Of a stretch of 64,000 nucleotides of DNA, positions 22,046 through 35,012 are shown piece after piece. The translations under genes and the position numbers were made by a program. The notes under the pieces were generated by a model that was given only the letters and a program-made list of their open reading frames with translations, was not told the origin of the DNA and made no database searches. Position 1 is the stretch's first letter. Every line of letters begins with the position of its first letter. Source of the stretch: Fagopyrum homotropicum (taxonomy: Eukaryota > Streptophyta > Magnoliopsida > Caryophyllales > Polygonaceae); contig BSWB01000005.1 in the NCBI GenBank assembly GCA_033239125.1, positions 98,889,994 through 98,953,993 of the forward strand, read 5' to 3'.

Positions 22046-23825
22046 TGTTAGCATGAAATATTGTGATATTTTAGGCACGTTTTCTAAGTGTATTTGATTC
22101 ATATTGATAGTCTTTGATTTAGCATTGTTGCATTTGTGAGCTAGTTTGCCTATATTGTCGATATGGATGTCTACACTAGCTTTATGTTGATTATAGGTGA
22201 TTGAGAGTCATTTCCGAACGGAATCGAGCGAAGAAGAGTTGATTGAGTATGTCCATGGATTAAGGGCATTCTTAGGAGCAAATTGGAGTTTAACTTGAGG
22301 AATGCACGAGGCTAGGGAAGAATCACGTTCTTGCCCTAAACCACGCTCTAAAATACGGCCGTACTACAAACCACGTTTAGTTCCACGGCCATGGAACCCT
22401 GCAAAGAGAGGCGTGATGCATTCCAGTAACTATTACGGTCGTGGAATCCATGGTTCAAACCGTGACACTTTCCACGCTCTAAATTACGGTCGTGGAACCT
22501 TCCACGACCGTGATCTTGGCGATCCTTTTCACCACATTTTGAAGCCACGATCTTTTGAAGATTGGGCCGGGCCGATATTTTATCCTTCCCTATAAAAAGA
22601 CGGACGAAGCAAGATTCCGTCATCAACGCATACGGCCGCTTAGGGATTTTTTGGCAATCCACGCATAGCCCCGCTTACGCCTTTGCTTAGCGGCACAACC
22701 CTCGTTTGGAAGCATTTACATCTCATTGGAGATCGAAGTTCGTGTTGGGATTTTGCCCTAACCTCGCACTTTTGGTGGAGATTGCTGTTGAGATTTCCGG
22801 ATTGACGGAAGATCGAAGCTTTTGGAAGATTGTTGCAAGAAGATTTCTCTTCTTGTTTAGGTTTGATTTAGAAGACGGATTGACATCCCGTTCTTCCTTC
22901 TTTCCTAAGATTGTGTTTGTTTGGCTTACTCTGAATCTATTGACAGGATTCGTTATTGATTGTGACTTTGAGATTGGTTTGAAGTTTATTGGAAGTTTTC
23001 GGAAGTTTTCATCTTTCAATCTTTTAATCGTTGAATTTGATATCAACATGACTGTTATTGGCTAAAAACCCTTAACAATTCTAAGGTGAAGGGTTGATAG
23101 TTGTGGCTTAGATGATGATAGATCGATCGTAAACAGATTAGACCTTGAGAGTTTGAGAGAATCGTCGACGAACCCTAAATCACGGTTTGATCTTGAGTTC
23201 CACGGCCGTGGAGTCTCAAGATCTACCCGTAATTTCCCTTAAGTTTACGAACCTGCTTTTACTTTAATCCAAAGTTAAAGATTTGCTTTAACTTAGTTTA
23301 GGCTTGCCTTTCCTAGGTGGTAGTGAAGCCTCAACAACCTCTACCTCGATTGTGAGTGTCATAACCGTAATCGGCTAAGTTAGTCTTGATCCTTGGATTA
23401 CAAGTTTGGGTATTTGACATTAATTCTTACCTTTAGAACCTTTCTATATTGAAGCCTCAACAACCTTTATAGAGAGTGTCTTGTAGGTGAGTCATATAAG
23501 GTTTTTGGAACTTCACCGTACGATTACCTTACATTAGTATACCTTTGCATATCTCAACTCTGTCTTTATATCATTAGTATATCTTGAATCGATTGCCACA
23601 GCTTGATACTTGGATCTTTAGGATTGTTGTTTTCCCAATAATTTGCAAAGCTCTTACATTTACCTGCTTGATAATCTACAATTGAATTTGTTCCCACCCA
23701 AATCCCTGTGTTCGATACTTTGGAATCCTTGCTTAACTACGTCGATCCGTACACTGCGGGTTCGCTTACTTGATTCTAGTTTTATAAATTTAAAGCTTAT
23801 TTGCACACACCTCTAGGGGCGAACA
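22046..23825 (+). repeat. 3' LTR of copy B (LTR-B type, 1780 bp)
   Basis: Starts TGTTAGCATGAAATATTGTG and ends GGGGCGAACA. TATA-like TATAAAAAG at 22591-22599; CACGGCC-type motifs cluster upstream at about 22320-22515; an exact palindrome lies at 23200-23211 downstream. It matches copy C LTRs over its length but matches its partner 5' LTR closely only over the last 0.6 kb. Confidence 0.88.
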
Positions 23826-23830
23826 ATCTG
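23826..23830. repeat. Target-site duplication ATCTG (right), copy B
   Basis: Second copy of the pentamer at 8914-8918. Confidence 0.9.
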
Positions 23831-24870
23831 CCCAAGATGCAAATCAACAGATATATCCCATGACATTTGGCATTGTTGACAGTGAGAATGATGCGTCATG
23901 GGAGTTTTTTTTTCAAAATCTGGAACGCATCATACCGGACAGCGATGACCTTGTGTTTGTATCAGATAGATATAATTCAATCAAGAAGGGTATAGCGTCG
24001 TACTATAAGAAAGCATTTCATGGATACTGTATTTGACACCTTAAAGGGAATCTCAGAAAGAGGACAAGATGCAACCGAATACTGCAGTTGTTCATTGATG
24101 GAGCCATGAGATGTAAGGAATCTGAGTGTATGGCAATACTTGGACAAATTTCTTCGGTATGTTATGTACATAATGCATTTCCTGTTATCCTTATTCGTTT
24201 ACATAATGCATTGCATGACAATACTTGGGCATTTTTGTGTACATTAATGATAATTTTCCTTCACAGGAAAAGCCAAAGGTTGGAGCTCTCCTACATGAGA
24301 TAGGGCTGTCAACATGGGCATGTTCATTATCGCCGGCAAAATGGTACAATATCATGACAAGTAACAACACAAAGTGTGTTAACACATTGATGAAAGACGG
24401 GAGAGAATATCCAGTTTTAGCGTTGCTTGATGAGATAAGACAATTCATGTCACGATGGTTTGCCGAGCGTCGACAAAGGTCTCAATCTTGTGTAGAGGTT
24501 TCCACACCGAAAATTAAAGCGATTATCCAGAAAAGGTTTAACGAATCTGCCTGTTACTTTGTGTATGTCCTTGATGAGGATAGAATGGAGTTTGAAGTGA
24601 AAAGGGGTGATAAACATGTAATCGTTTGTTTGCAAACCAAGTCTTGTGAATGCAAGGAGTTTGATGTTGAAGAAATACCGTGCATACATGTTGTAGCTGC
24701 ATCAAAACATCTTGATATGAGTCCTTCTAATGTGTAAACGGTGTGGAAGGTTGCCTAAAGAAAAAATACGGGTCTCGTGGGAACCAAAGAGTAAGCGAAG
24801 ATGTGGTTGTTGTGGATTTAGTGGACACACGAAGAAATCTTGTCTAAATCAACCAAAGCAAGCAATGTGA
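23831..24870 (+). pseudogene. MULE transposase, C-terminal part
   Basis: Continues the DDE domain after copy B: PMTFGIVDSENDASWEFFF and FVSDRYNSI (second catalytic Asp). TGA at 24034-24036 replaces the second Cys of a CxxH motif. An intron runs from about 24158 to 24266. A SWIM zinc finger follows (CECKEF, then IPCIHVVAA), and a zinc knuckle CGCCGFSGHTKKSC of CX2CX4HX4C type lies near the end, reached in another frame after the stop at 24735-24737. The coding end is TGA at 24868-24870. The stops and frame change make this a dead transposase. Confidence 0.87.
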
Positions 24871-24898
24871 AACGGGTTTAAGTGAATTTTATGTTTTA

Positions 24899-24903
24899 TG
24901 TAC
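24899..24903. repeat. Target-site duplication TGTAC (left), copy C
   Basis: TGTAC at 24899-24903 recurs at 38062-38066 immediately after the 3' LTR. Confidence 0.9.
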
Positions 24904-26594
24904 TGTTAGCATGAAATATTGTGATATTTTAGGCACGTTTTCTAGATGTTTTTCATCCATTATAGTGTTCATTGATAAGGCATTGAAGCAATTGTTAGCT
25001 AGTTTGTCTATATTGTCGATATAGAGGTCTACATAAGCTTTGTGTTGATCGTAGGCGAATAAGAGCTAAAACCGAACCAATTAAGAGAGGATGGAGATGA
25101 ATTGAGCACATCCAAGAATTGAGGACACCACAAAGAAGCCAAGGAAGATGCTAGGATGAGGAATGACACGAAACAAAGGAAACTACGAGCAATCTACGTT
25201 TCCACGCTCTAAAATACGGACGTAAAGAAGTCCACGCCCAAAACCACGGCCGTGGATCTTGGCAACATGAACGTGGAGCATTCCAGAGAGTTACACGGTA
25301 TAAAGTACGGTCGTGGAAGTTGTGAAGAACCGTAATCCACTTCCACGCTCTAAACCACGGCCGTGGAACTCCATGAAACCGTGATTTAGGCAATCTTTTG
25401 ACGAATAAAATATGGACACATTGATTACGCATATGGGCCGGACGGTTATTCTATCCTTCCTTATAAAAGGACTGAAGGAGGGAGAATTCGGCACCTTCGC
25501 TTACACTCACTTACACGTTCCTAGGGTTTCATTGGACGTGCGGAGAATTGCACTTTTGCAACGGAGATCTACGAAGGCTTGAAGATTTGGAAGTTGTGTG
25601 TGGTGGAAGTTGCGCCTTTTATTCCTAGGTTTGATTAGAAAACGGATTGACATCCCGTTCTTCGTTCTTATCAAGGATAGTTATTGGTTTGTGTTTATTC
25701 CAAATCTGATATACATTATTACCCTTGTTTGTGGGTTTGAGATTGATTTGAGAATTATTGAAGGTTTTCGAAGGTTTTCATCTTTCATTCTTCTTAATCT
25801 TGAATTTGATATGATAATGACTGTTGTTGGCTAAAACCCTTTAGCAATTCTAAGGTAAAGGGTTGATAGTTGTGGCTTAGATGATGATAGATCGATCGTA
25901 AACAGATTGGACCCTGAGAGTTAGAGAGATTTCGCCGACGCCCCAAACCACGGTCTATTCTTGAGGTTCCACGGCCGTGGAAATCAAGATCGACCCGTAA
26001 TTTGTGTCAGTTTACGAACCTTGCTTTTACTTTGATCTAACGTTAAAGATTTGCTTTAACTTAGTCTTGGCTTGCCTTTTCTAGGTAGTAGTGAATCCTC
26101 AACAACCTCTACTTCGATTTCGAGTGTCAGAACCTTAATCGGTTTAGTTAGTCTTGATCCTTGGGTTGCAAGTTTGGGTATTTGATATTAATTCTTGTCT
26201 TTAGATCCTTTCTATAATGAAGCCTCAACAACCTTTATAGAGAGTGTCTTTAGATAAGTCATATAAAGCCTTGGAACTTCACCATACATTGCTTTACCTT
26301 AGCATACCTTTGCAACTCTTAACTCTGTCCTTAGTTCTTTAGTATATCTTGAATCGATCGCCACAATTAGACACCTGGATCTTTAGGGTTGTTGTTTTCC
26401 CAATATATTTGCAAAGCTTTCTCCCTTTTTATTGCTTGATAATTTACAAACTGAATTTGTTCCCACCAAATCCCTGTGTTCGATACTCTGGAATTCTTGC
26501 TTAACTACGTCGATCCGTACACTGCGGGTTCGCTTGCTTGAATTCTAGTTTTATAAATTTAAGACTTATTTGCACGCACGCCAAGTGGCGAACA
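24904..26594 (+). repeat. 5' LTR of copy C (1691 bp)
   Basis: TGTTAGCATG to GTGGCGAACA. Exact CCACGGCCGTGG at 25244-25255 and 25355-25366, TATA-like TATAAAAGG at 25462-25470, and another exact palindrome at 25969-25980 in the transcribed part. Confidence 0.95.
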
Positions 26595-26600
26595 AGTTTT

Positions 26601-26617
26601 TGGTGCCGTTGCCGGGG
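26601..26617 (+). other. Primer-binding site (tRNA-Asp), one mismatch
   Basis: TGGTGCCGTTGCCGGGG, 6 nt after the LTR; it differs from the tRNA-Asp complement at the fourth base (T for C). Confidence 0.82.
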
Positions 26618-26720
26618 ATTTGGTCTAGGCCGAATTCGGTTACCGGTTGTCAAGCTTGGGAGTTTAGCTCTTGTCATTTGATATCTTTTGTGAGTGATAT
26701 TTGCAGGTTACTTTAGGTTT

Positions 26721-29700
26721 ATGCGCAGGTCTAGGAACAACAAGGACCTCTTACCTCTTGATCAAGAACTTGAGAAGACTTTGAGGAAGAAGCTCAAGGA
26801 AAGAAAGATGGCTGAAGAAAGAGAACGAGATTACCAAACGGAGTTAGCGGAATCCGAAGCTCAACTTAGATGGAGCGAGAAGACTCGTAAGGAGGAATCG
26901 GAGCTTCATCAATCGAAAGTTGATGATCTAACGGATATGATATTTCAAATAAGGATGGAATTGAGCGACCTTAAGAAGAAGAAGAGCAGGAAACCGTCAA
27001 GATCGGTTAGAACCCATTCATCCGACGAGGATAGCGACTCTTCCATACCACCACTAGAGGACATTGATCCGACGATCAATGTGAACCCATTTGTTCCAAG
27101 ACCGGCTACCAATTATCGTGTTCCAGCTGGGAATACGAGAGCCGCTCGTGTAGATGAAGAGCCAAGAACTCTTGGCCAAAGGATGGATCCAATTCAGCAA
27201 CCACGTCGTTTAGGTGTGAACTTTGATGCTGATGATATGCAAGGGTTTAGCTTCAACCCACAAGTTATTACCATCGTTCGCCAAAATCAGTTTGGAGGAA
27301 CGAGTGTTGAATCTCCACATCAACATTTACAAAATTTCGAAATCATGATGGAGACAATGAAGCCAAAGAATGCAACCACTAACAACTACAAGATCAAGCC
27401 ATTCTTCTTCTCTTTGAAAGGAAAAGCTTTATCTTGGTATCAAGCTCTTCCAAATGGAAGACTTAACACATGGGAGGATCTTTCTGCGGAATTCCTCACC
27501 AAATTCTTTCCGCCATCCAAGACGGCGGAGTTGAGAGGTAAGATTAATGCATTTTCTATGAGATCTAACGAAAGTTTGTTTCAATCTTGGGAAAGATTTC
27601 AGGACTTATTATTGGATTGCCCACACCATGGCATTTCAAAACTGGGTTTATTGGAGATATACTATAAGGGGTTGGATGTGGAAACACAATTCAAGCTCCA
27701 ATCCCTTTCACGTGGCACATTCATGGACATGAGGGAAGATGACATTTGGGACTTCATTGAGAAGCAAGCCCGAGTCATTGAGAAGTATTCTCACCGCAAA
27801 ATAGAAGTAAATCATGTGGAGCAAGGACCAAAGCTATCACAAGCTGCTCAAACTCAAATCTTTTCTCTCAATACCGAGATTAAAGAGTTGAAGGAAGCCA
27901 TTAAAACCAACTTTCCAAAACAAATGGGGCAAGATGTGGGTTATTTGGGAAACAACAATAACCACAATGGGAATGAGAAAAACGAACCGCAACAACCGGA
28001 ACAACAACCGGAACAATTGGAACAACAACAACAACCGGAATAACAGTTGGAACAACAATAGGGGTTCAAACAACAACAATTGGCGGTCCAACCAACAACA
28101 CAATTCCGGTAATTCTTATCCCAATTCAGGAAATTCACTAATTCCACCTTCTTCTTCTTCCATTCCTTTGAAAAGTCAGGAACAAGCATCTAATAGTGGA
28201 AGCACTTCGGGAAAAGAGAAGCCCGATCCCATATTGGAAACAATCTTGGGAAAACTTCAAAGATTGGAGAGTCACATCATTAAGGTAGATAATCACATTA
28301 CTAAGGTTGATAAAGCCCAAAAGGTTTTAAAAAACGAAATGTTTAGCCATACTGAGGAAGTTCCTAGGAATCAAGGAAAACTTCCAGGAAAGACGGAGGA
28401 TAACCCAAAAGGAAGGGTGATGGCTATCACAACTAGGAGTGGAGCAACCACCACCGACCCACAGCCTAAGTTTGTAGAAGTTTCCGTCGAGAAAGAGAAA
28501 GAGAAGGGGAAGGAGAAGGAAGACATCTACGTTCCTCCTCCAGCTTTCAAACCTCCCCTACCATTCCCGCAATCTAGAGCAAGGGCGCGTCTAGACAAGC
28601 AATTCGGTAAGTTTATTGAACTCATGAGCAAACTGCATATTAATATACCTTTCATTGATGCAATTGTAGGTATGCCAGCTTATGGAAAGTTCCTAAAGGA
28701 GATCCTCTCTAACAAAAGGAAATTAGAGGATTTTGGAGAGGTTAAAATGAGTTCGGATTCATCGGATCTCATCAAGACAATGAAGGAAAAGATGCCCCCA
28801 AAGTTGAAGGATCCGGGGTCATTTTGTATTCCCATAGGAGTGGGAGATGTCACCTATGATGCATTATGTGATTTAGGAGCAAGCGTGAGTATCATTCCGC
28901 TTGCCTTATGCAGGAAGATCGGTTTAGGCGAACCTAAATTGGTGAAGATGACGTTATACATGGCGGATCGATCCATAACTCGTCCCGTCGGTATAGTTGA
29001 AGACGTCCTGGTCAAGCTTGGTAAGTTCTATGTTCCTATAGATTTTGTTGTGCTTGACATTCCTGCAGATAGTCCGGTCCCAATCATACTTGGAAGACCG
29101 TTTCTTGCAACATCCGGTTGTATAGTTGATTGCAAGAATGCTAGACTCGCCTTCGACATAGGAGAAGAAAAGGTAGAGTTTGTTCTCTCCACTTTGGTGA
29201 AGGAACCAGCTTTTGATGAGGATATATTCAACATCCATGACGAAGAGCTATCTAGAGAGGAGGTAAGTTTGATTCTCTTCAAAGATCCCTTTCAAAAAGT
29301 TATCTCTATGAGCATTATGGATATAGGGGAAGAAGAGGAATGCAATGAGGAAATTGAAGCTTTAGAGAAGCAAAAAGAAGTGTATGAAGAAGAATTTGAG
29401 AAACTCTACGATGGGTCAGAAAACGTAAGAAATCACGGTCAGTCGTGCTATTCCACGGCCGTGGAAACCACCAACATAACCGTAATTAGCTACTCAGAGG
29501 ACTCCAGTAAGTTACACGGCCAAAACCACGGCCGCGGAACAAACAGAGGCACCGTAATTGATTTCCATGCCCAAAACCACGGCCGTGGAGGAAACAGGGG
29601 AGCCGTAATTTTGGGTGAATCTGAAGGAAATTGTGTTTTCTCCGCCACTTCTTTTGATTCTTCTCCAACATCTTCTACATCCTTAGACGCTTCTAAGGAA

Positions 29701-32647
29701 GCATTGGATACTCCTCAAGAGCCATTAGAGACTCCTATAGTGATGGACTTGAAGTCACTTCCTGCACATCTAAGTTACACATTTCTAGGACCTAATTCTA
29801 CCTTTCCGGAAATTGTTAGTTCCGATTTGAGTATAGATGAATATAGCAAGCTCATGGCTATTCTTAAGAAACATAGAAAAGCCTTAGGGTATACTATAGA
29901 GGATCTAGTAGGAATCAAACCTTCACTATGCATGCATAAGATCCTAATAGAAGAAGACTTTAGAACTTCGCGACAACCTCAAAGGCGGTTAAATCCGACC
30001 ATGAAGGAGGTTGTCAAGAAGGAAATTCTTAAACTACTTGATGCAGGTATCATCTACCTATCTCCGATAGCAAGTGGGTGAGTCCCGTACAGGTGGTTCC
30101 AAAGAAAGGAGGAATGACGGTCATCACCAATAAAAACAATGAACTCATTCCCACACGAACCGTAACGAGATGGAGGATGTGCATAGATTACCGCAAGCTA
30201 AACAACGCGACGAGGAAGGATCACTTCCCACTACCCTTCATTGACCAAATGCTTGAGAGGTTAGCACAACACTCACACTTTTGCTATCTTGACGGTTATA
30301 GTGGTTTCTTTCAGATCCCAATACATCCAGACGATCAAGAGAAGATCACATTCACGTGCCCGTGGGGAACGTTTGCTTATAGGAGAATGCCGTTTGGGCT
30401 TTGCAACGCCCCAACCACCTTTCAAAGGTGCATGATGGCTATCTTCTCAGAGTACATAGAGGAGATCATGGAGGTCTTTATGGATAATTTCTCCGTTTAT
30501 GGTTCCTCTTTTGATAATTATCTTTCTAACCTTGCTCTTGTGTTACAAAGGTGTGAAGACACTAACCTAGTTCTTAATTGGGAGAAGTGTCAATTTATGG
30601 TGAAAGAGGGCATTTTATTAGGACACCTAATCTCTAGTAGAGGGATTGAAGTGGATAAGGCTAAGATAGAGACTATAGAAAAGCTTCCTCCCCCAACTTC
30701 GGTGAAAGGGATAAGAAGTTTTCTAGGACATGCTGGATTTTATAGACGTTTTATAAAGGATTTCTCTAAGATATCAAAACCGCTTACTAATCTATTGATG
30801 AAGGATGTAGTTTTTGATTTCTCGCTGGAATGCTTAGATGCGTTTAATATGATTCGGGAAGCTCTAATCTCAGCCCCGATTATTCAACCTCCGGATTGGA
30901 ATCTTCCATTTGAGGTTATGTGTGACCCAAGTGACGTAGCTATAGGAGCTGTGCTTGGGCAAAGAAAGGAAGGACGAACCCACGCTATCTACTACGCTAG
31001 CAAGACGCTAGATGAAGCGCAGCTCAACTACGCCACTACCGAGAAGGAATTTTTAGCAATTGTATATGCATTTGAAAAGTTTCGCTCTTATCTTGTAGGC
31101 ACTAAGGTGATTGTGTACACGGATCATGCTGCGATCCGGTATTTGCTTGCAAAGAAAGATGCGAAACCAAGGCTAATTAGATGGATTCTTCTCCTACAAG
31201 AATTCGATCTAGAGATCCGTGACAAGAAGGGTTCGGAAAATTCTGTCGCAGATCATTTGAGTCGTCTACCACATCTAGAGGACGACAATCTACCTATAGA
31301 TGACTCCTTTCCGGATGAGCATTTACATATCATAGAGGAGTGCATTGACGTGATCACCAAAGGTAACGAACCATGGTTTGCTGATTTTGTTAACTATTTG
31401 GTTTGCCAGGAATTACCACCCGGATTATCCTACGCACAAAGAAAGAAGTTCTTTAAGGATGTTCGGGAATACTTTTGGAATGAGCCTCTCCTATTTAAGA
31501 GAGGTCCTGACGGCATCATTCGACGATGTGTGCCGGAGGATGAGATGCAAAGTGTCATCCGTCACTGTCATTCACTACCTTGTAGAGGACACGCTAGTTC
31601 GAACAAGACTAGCGCTAAGGTATTGCAATCTGGATTCTTTTGGCCTACTTTATTTAAAGATGTGCAAACCTTTGTTTCTTGCTGCGATGCTTGCCAAAGA
31701 ACAGGGAACATATCTAGGAGAAACGAGATGCCTCTTAACAACATTCAAGAGGTGGAGATCTTTGACGTTTGGGGAGTAGACTTCATGGGACCTTTCCCAT
31801 CATCTTCCGGAAACCAATACATACTTTTAGCCATAGATTATGTTTCGAGATGGGTTGAAGCAATTGCCTCTCCCACTAACGATGCCATGGTTGTGGTTAA
31901 GTTTTTTAACAAGACCATTTTCCCACGATTTGGGACACCACGGACTATCATTAGTGATGGAGGCTCTCACTTCATTGCTCGACGATTCGAAGCTCTATTG
32001 GCTAAGTATGGGGTGACTCACAAGATCGCCACCCCTTATCATCCACAAACTAGTGGACAAGTGGAGATCTCGAACCGGGAGATTAAAGGGATCCTGGAGA
32101 AGACGGTTTCAAGGACAAGGAAGGATTGGTCTTTGAAGCTAGATGACGCATTATGGGCATACCGGACTGCGTATAAGACTCCCATAGGTACGACGCCATA
32201 CAACCTTGTGTATGGGAAGTCTTGTCACTTTCCGGTAGAATTGGAGCATAAGGCGTATTGGGCAATAAAGTGGTTGAACTTCAGCATGAAGGAAGCTGGA
32301 GAGAAGCGTCTCTTGGACCTCAACGAGCTTGAAGAACTTCGCTTGAACGCCTACGAAAACGCCAAGATCTATAAAGAAAGAGCGAAGCGTTGGCATGATA
32401 AGCATATCATCCCAAAGGACCTCAAAGAAGGAGATCAAGTTCTCCTCTATAATTCAAGGCTTCGTCTCTTTCCAGGTAAGCTTAAATCTCGTTAGACTGG
32501 ACCTTATCTAATCAAACGTGTTTTTCCCCATGGTGCAGTTGAAGTATGGGGTGAAAAGGGCGGAAGCTTTAAGGTGAACGGTCAACGACTCAAGAAGTAT
32601 TCGCCGGAACTCTAAGCTGAAGAGTTCGCGTCCACCGCACTCGAATA
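26721..32647 (+). pseudogene. Athila gag-pol, copy C (two frameshifts, stops, FMDN)
   Basis: The start is taken at the ATG at 26721 (MRRSRNNKD), 127 nt after the LTR. Gag, with coiled coil and conserved core, runs to about 27980, where an indel shifts the frame in the Asn-rich stretch. The next open part, 27934-30081, holds protease and linker. Loss of one C near 30058 shifts the frame again at the start of RT. The third part, 30078-32495, holds RT, RNase H and most of the integrase. The RT box is FMDN (AAT at 30486-30488), and RNase H has MCDPSD where copies A and B have MCDASD. Stops fall at 32493-32495 (TAG for Trp) and near 32612; homology ends at TAA 32645-32647. Confidence 0.93.
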
Positions 32648-32689
32648 AGTGCGAATTTGGTCTAGCTACGGACCTTAAACAAGCGCTTC

Positions 32690-32705
32690 TTGGGAGGCAA
32701 CCCAA
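32690..32705 (+). other. Conserved post-pol stem-loop, copy C
   Basis: TTGGGAGGCAACCCAA, identical to copies A and B, 43 nt after the ancestral pol stop. Confidence 0.6.
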
Positions 32706-32891
32706 GGTATTGCACTTACGTTTTTGTTTTTGATTCGTAGATTAGAATAGTTTAGACTTTTTTTTTTGTTTTGCCTTCGATACCTTCCGGTATGTTTGTG
32801 TTTTTGGATGTAGGATTAGTGGAAGAGGAAAAGAGAAGGAAAAGTTAGAAGAAAGTTGACGAAACTTGGACTTTGACACATTACAGAGGGT

Positions 32892-33046
32892 TCCACGGCC
32901 AAAACCACGGCCGTGACAGCTACAGTGACCGTAATTTGCAAAAGCCTGAGAAAAATCACCAAAACCACGGTTCCGTACGTTTCCAAGGCCGTGGAACCTC
33001 TCGAGTGACCGTGATTTTCAAAAATTTTTTACGGCCACTATAAAAA
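32892..33046 (+). promoter_or_regulatory. Putative internal promoter module before env-position ORF, copy C
   Basis: CCACGGCC at about 32892, CCACGGCCGTGA at 32905-32916 and a near copy at about 32985 precede TATAAAAA at 33039-33046. An exact CCACGGCCGTGG follows at 33430-33441, 34 nt before the ORF ATG. Confidence 0.45.
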
Positions 33047-33474
33047 CCACGTTTCTTCACAAAATACACCAAAACACCATTTTTCACGCCCAAAATCGCC
33101 GGTTGAATCCCCCTCTCTCAAATCTCCGTTCGTTAATCGTTTCAAACGATTCTTTAACCCAAACTGGAGCAAATTCGATCATCTACAAGATCCAAGCAAC
33201 GATTCGAGTGAACAACCGCCGGAGAAGACGGAATTTGGATATTAAAATCCAAAAACCTAGGTTTATCTTCTCTTCTTTCACTTTGTCGATTCGATTCAGT
33301 TTTTCAAGATATATTAGGAGAACTGATTGGAACTGGATTGAAATTAGTCTAGGGCTGCTATCTGCTGATTGTGGTGTTGATTGAGTGATTTTTGAGGATT
33401 TTCGAGTCGAATCACGGTCACTAGGTATTCCACGGCCGTGGAAATTCAAGAAGAGACCGTGGTTTTGAACAGAA

Positions 33475-35012
33475 ATGGATTTTGCTAGGAGAATGTCTAC
33501 TAGGAGTAAGAAAAGGAAGGGTAATGGTTCCTCCTCCTACGAGGCACCCCCTAGTGAACCCCCATCATCACCATCACCCCCACCCCCTAGAATTCCACAA
33601 ATCCATGATGATTATCTTGATGCTTTAGAGAGGATTGCTAAGAGATCGGTCATAGGACCTCGATATTTGCTGCTTGAGGAGTTAGAGCCATTGAATGTGG
33701 TTAACGACATCACTTGGCTACTAGATAGGGCTGGATTGATCATCTTCTCCGCCATTCGGGAAGATGCATACGAAGAGATCACTAGAGAGTTTGTGATCTC
33801 TTTTGAGCATAGTCACATAGATAGGACAGTTTCTTTCAGGCTGATGGAGAGAAACTATGAGTTTTCGATTATAGAGTTCGGAGCCTTCTTTGGGTTCTAT
33901 GAGACCTTCAATGGTCGATTCCCTAGTGGCGTGTACGCCAAAGATTTTTGGGAGGGCATCGCCATGAGATACGCCAGCGAGGACCGCTGGCAACCTACTG
34001 ATACCAACGCTAAGTTGATTTATCACTTAGCCTTGAAGATTGCTCACCGGGTACTTTCTGAGTGTCTCTTCCCTAGGACAAAGACTCCTTAGAAGATCAA
34101 GACCGATGAGCTGTTTTTGCTGTATTGTATGTTGCATGGTAGGTCAGCTGACTGTGCCACCCTCTAAGCTTCTACCATTAGTAAGCTAAAGAACAAGAGG
34201 GCTGACAATATCGAATATGGTGGGATGGTCACCCACATTGCTAGACAGTTGGGGATTGATTTCTCTGCATGTACCAGGATAGCAGCTAGACCATTAGGAC
34301 TTCAAAGTCTCATGACTAGAGGCTTGATTTTCCCTAGGCATAGAGGTCCACCCACCGCCGCCATGCCTTGGGAGGATAGAGGAGGTAGAGGTGTGGCATG
34401 GCTTCCCGAGTACTCCATTATGGCTGGACGCCATAATTGGAAGGAGACATTCGCTGCTATGCATGCGAATAGATTGGTAGCACCTCCATAAGTTCCCCCT
34501 GAGGCACCTGCTGTAGATGAGGAGGAGATGAGAGGAGATGATGGTTTTGAGGGAGAAGGTGAGGAGCACGACTTTGGTACTTTTCCGGATCAGCCGGATA
34601 CATTTTCCGACCTCCCTAGACACTCTCCCCGCCCTACTAGAGCTCCCGGCTCTTCCTCTCGCCGTGCCAACATGAGTGAGAGGCCGACATGGATGGCGAC
34701 CCCTCCTGATTGGTATAGCACGCATCCGGATTGGATGGGAGCTCCACCGACTTGGCATGCACAGCCACCACCTGCACCAGCACCATCAGATGCACCAGCC
34801 TGGTACAGTCAGGCGCCGGAGTGGTACGAGCAGCTGCCGGAGTGAGCCACCGACCTTTCCAGGAGAGTCGGAGCCTTGGAGATCCGTGCGGATGTTAGGG
34901 ATGCACAAGCCGATGCACATGATAGGATGATGAGAGACATCTACCGCCAGCAGTTTGGGCGGAACTACGACCCCGGCTTCTTCCCGTTTCCACCACCACC
35001 GGCACCCCAATG
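33475..35012 (+). pseudogene. Athila env-position ORF, copy C (four stop codons)
   Basis: The ATG at 33475 (MDFARRMST) opens the same frame that ends at TGA 35010-35012, about 512 codons. It holds the conserved RYLLLEELEPLNVV and FNGRFPSGVYAKDF segments and, unlike copy B, keeps the junction DRWQPTDTNAKL in frame. Stops are at about 34090 (TAG), 34165 (TAA), 34489 (TAA) and 34843 (TGA). All are single-codon changes relative to copy B, without frameshift. The C-terminal part is Pro/Trp-rich. Confidence 0.78.

Larger units (their letters stand above)
8919..23825 (+). mobile_element. Athila-lineage retrotransposon copy B, chimeric (14.9 kb)
   Basis: Bounded by ATCTG duplications and by LTRs that differ from each other. 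The order is: 5' LTR (LTR-A), primer site, 356-aa ORF with decayed integrase tail, a first copy of the post-pol region (12062-12415), full gag-pol, a second post-pol region, env-position ORF, spacer, purine tract, 3' LTR. The duplicated post-pol region shows that a short derivative was joined to a full element. The 5' end reads CG where TG is expected, probably a T-to-C change. It was inserted as a unit or repaired within its ends, since the duplication is intact. Confidence 0.9.
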
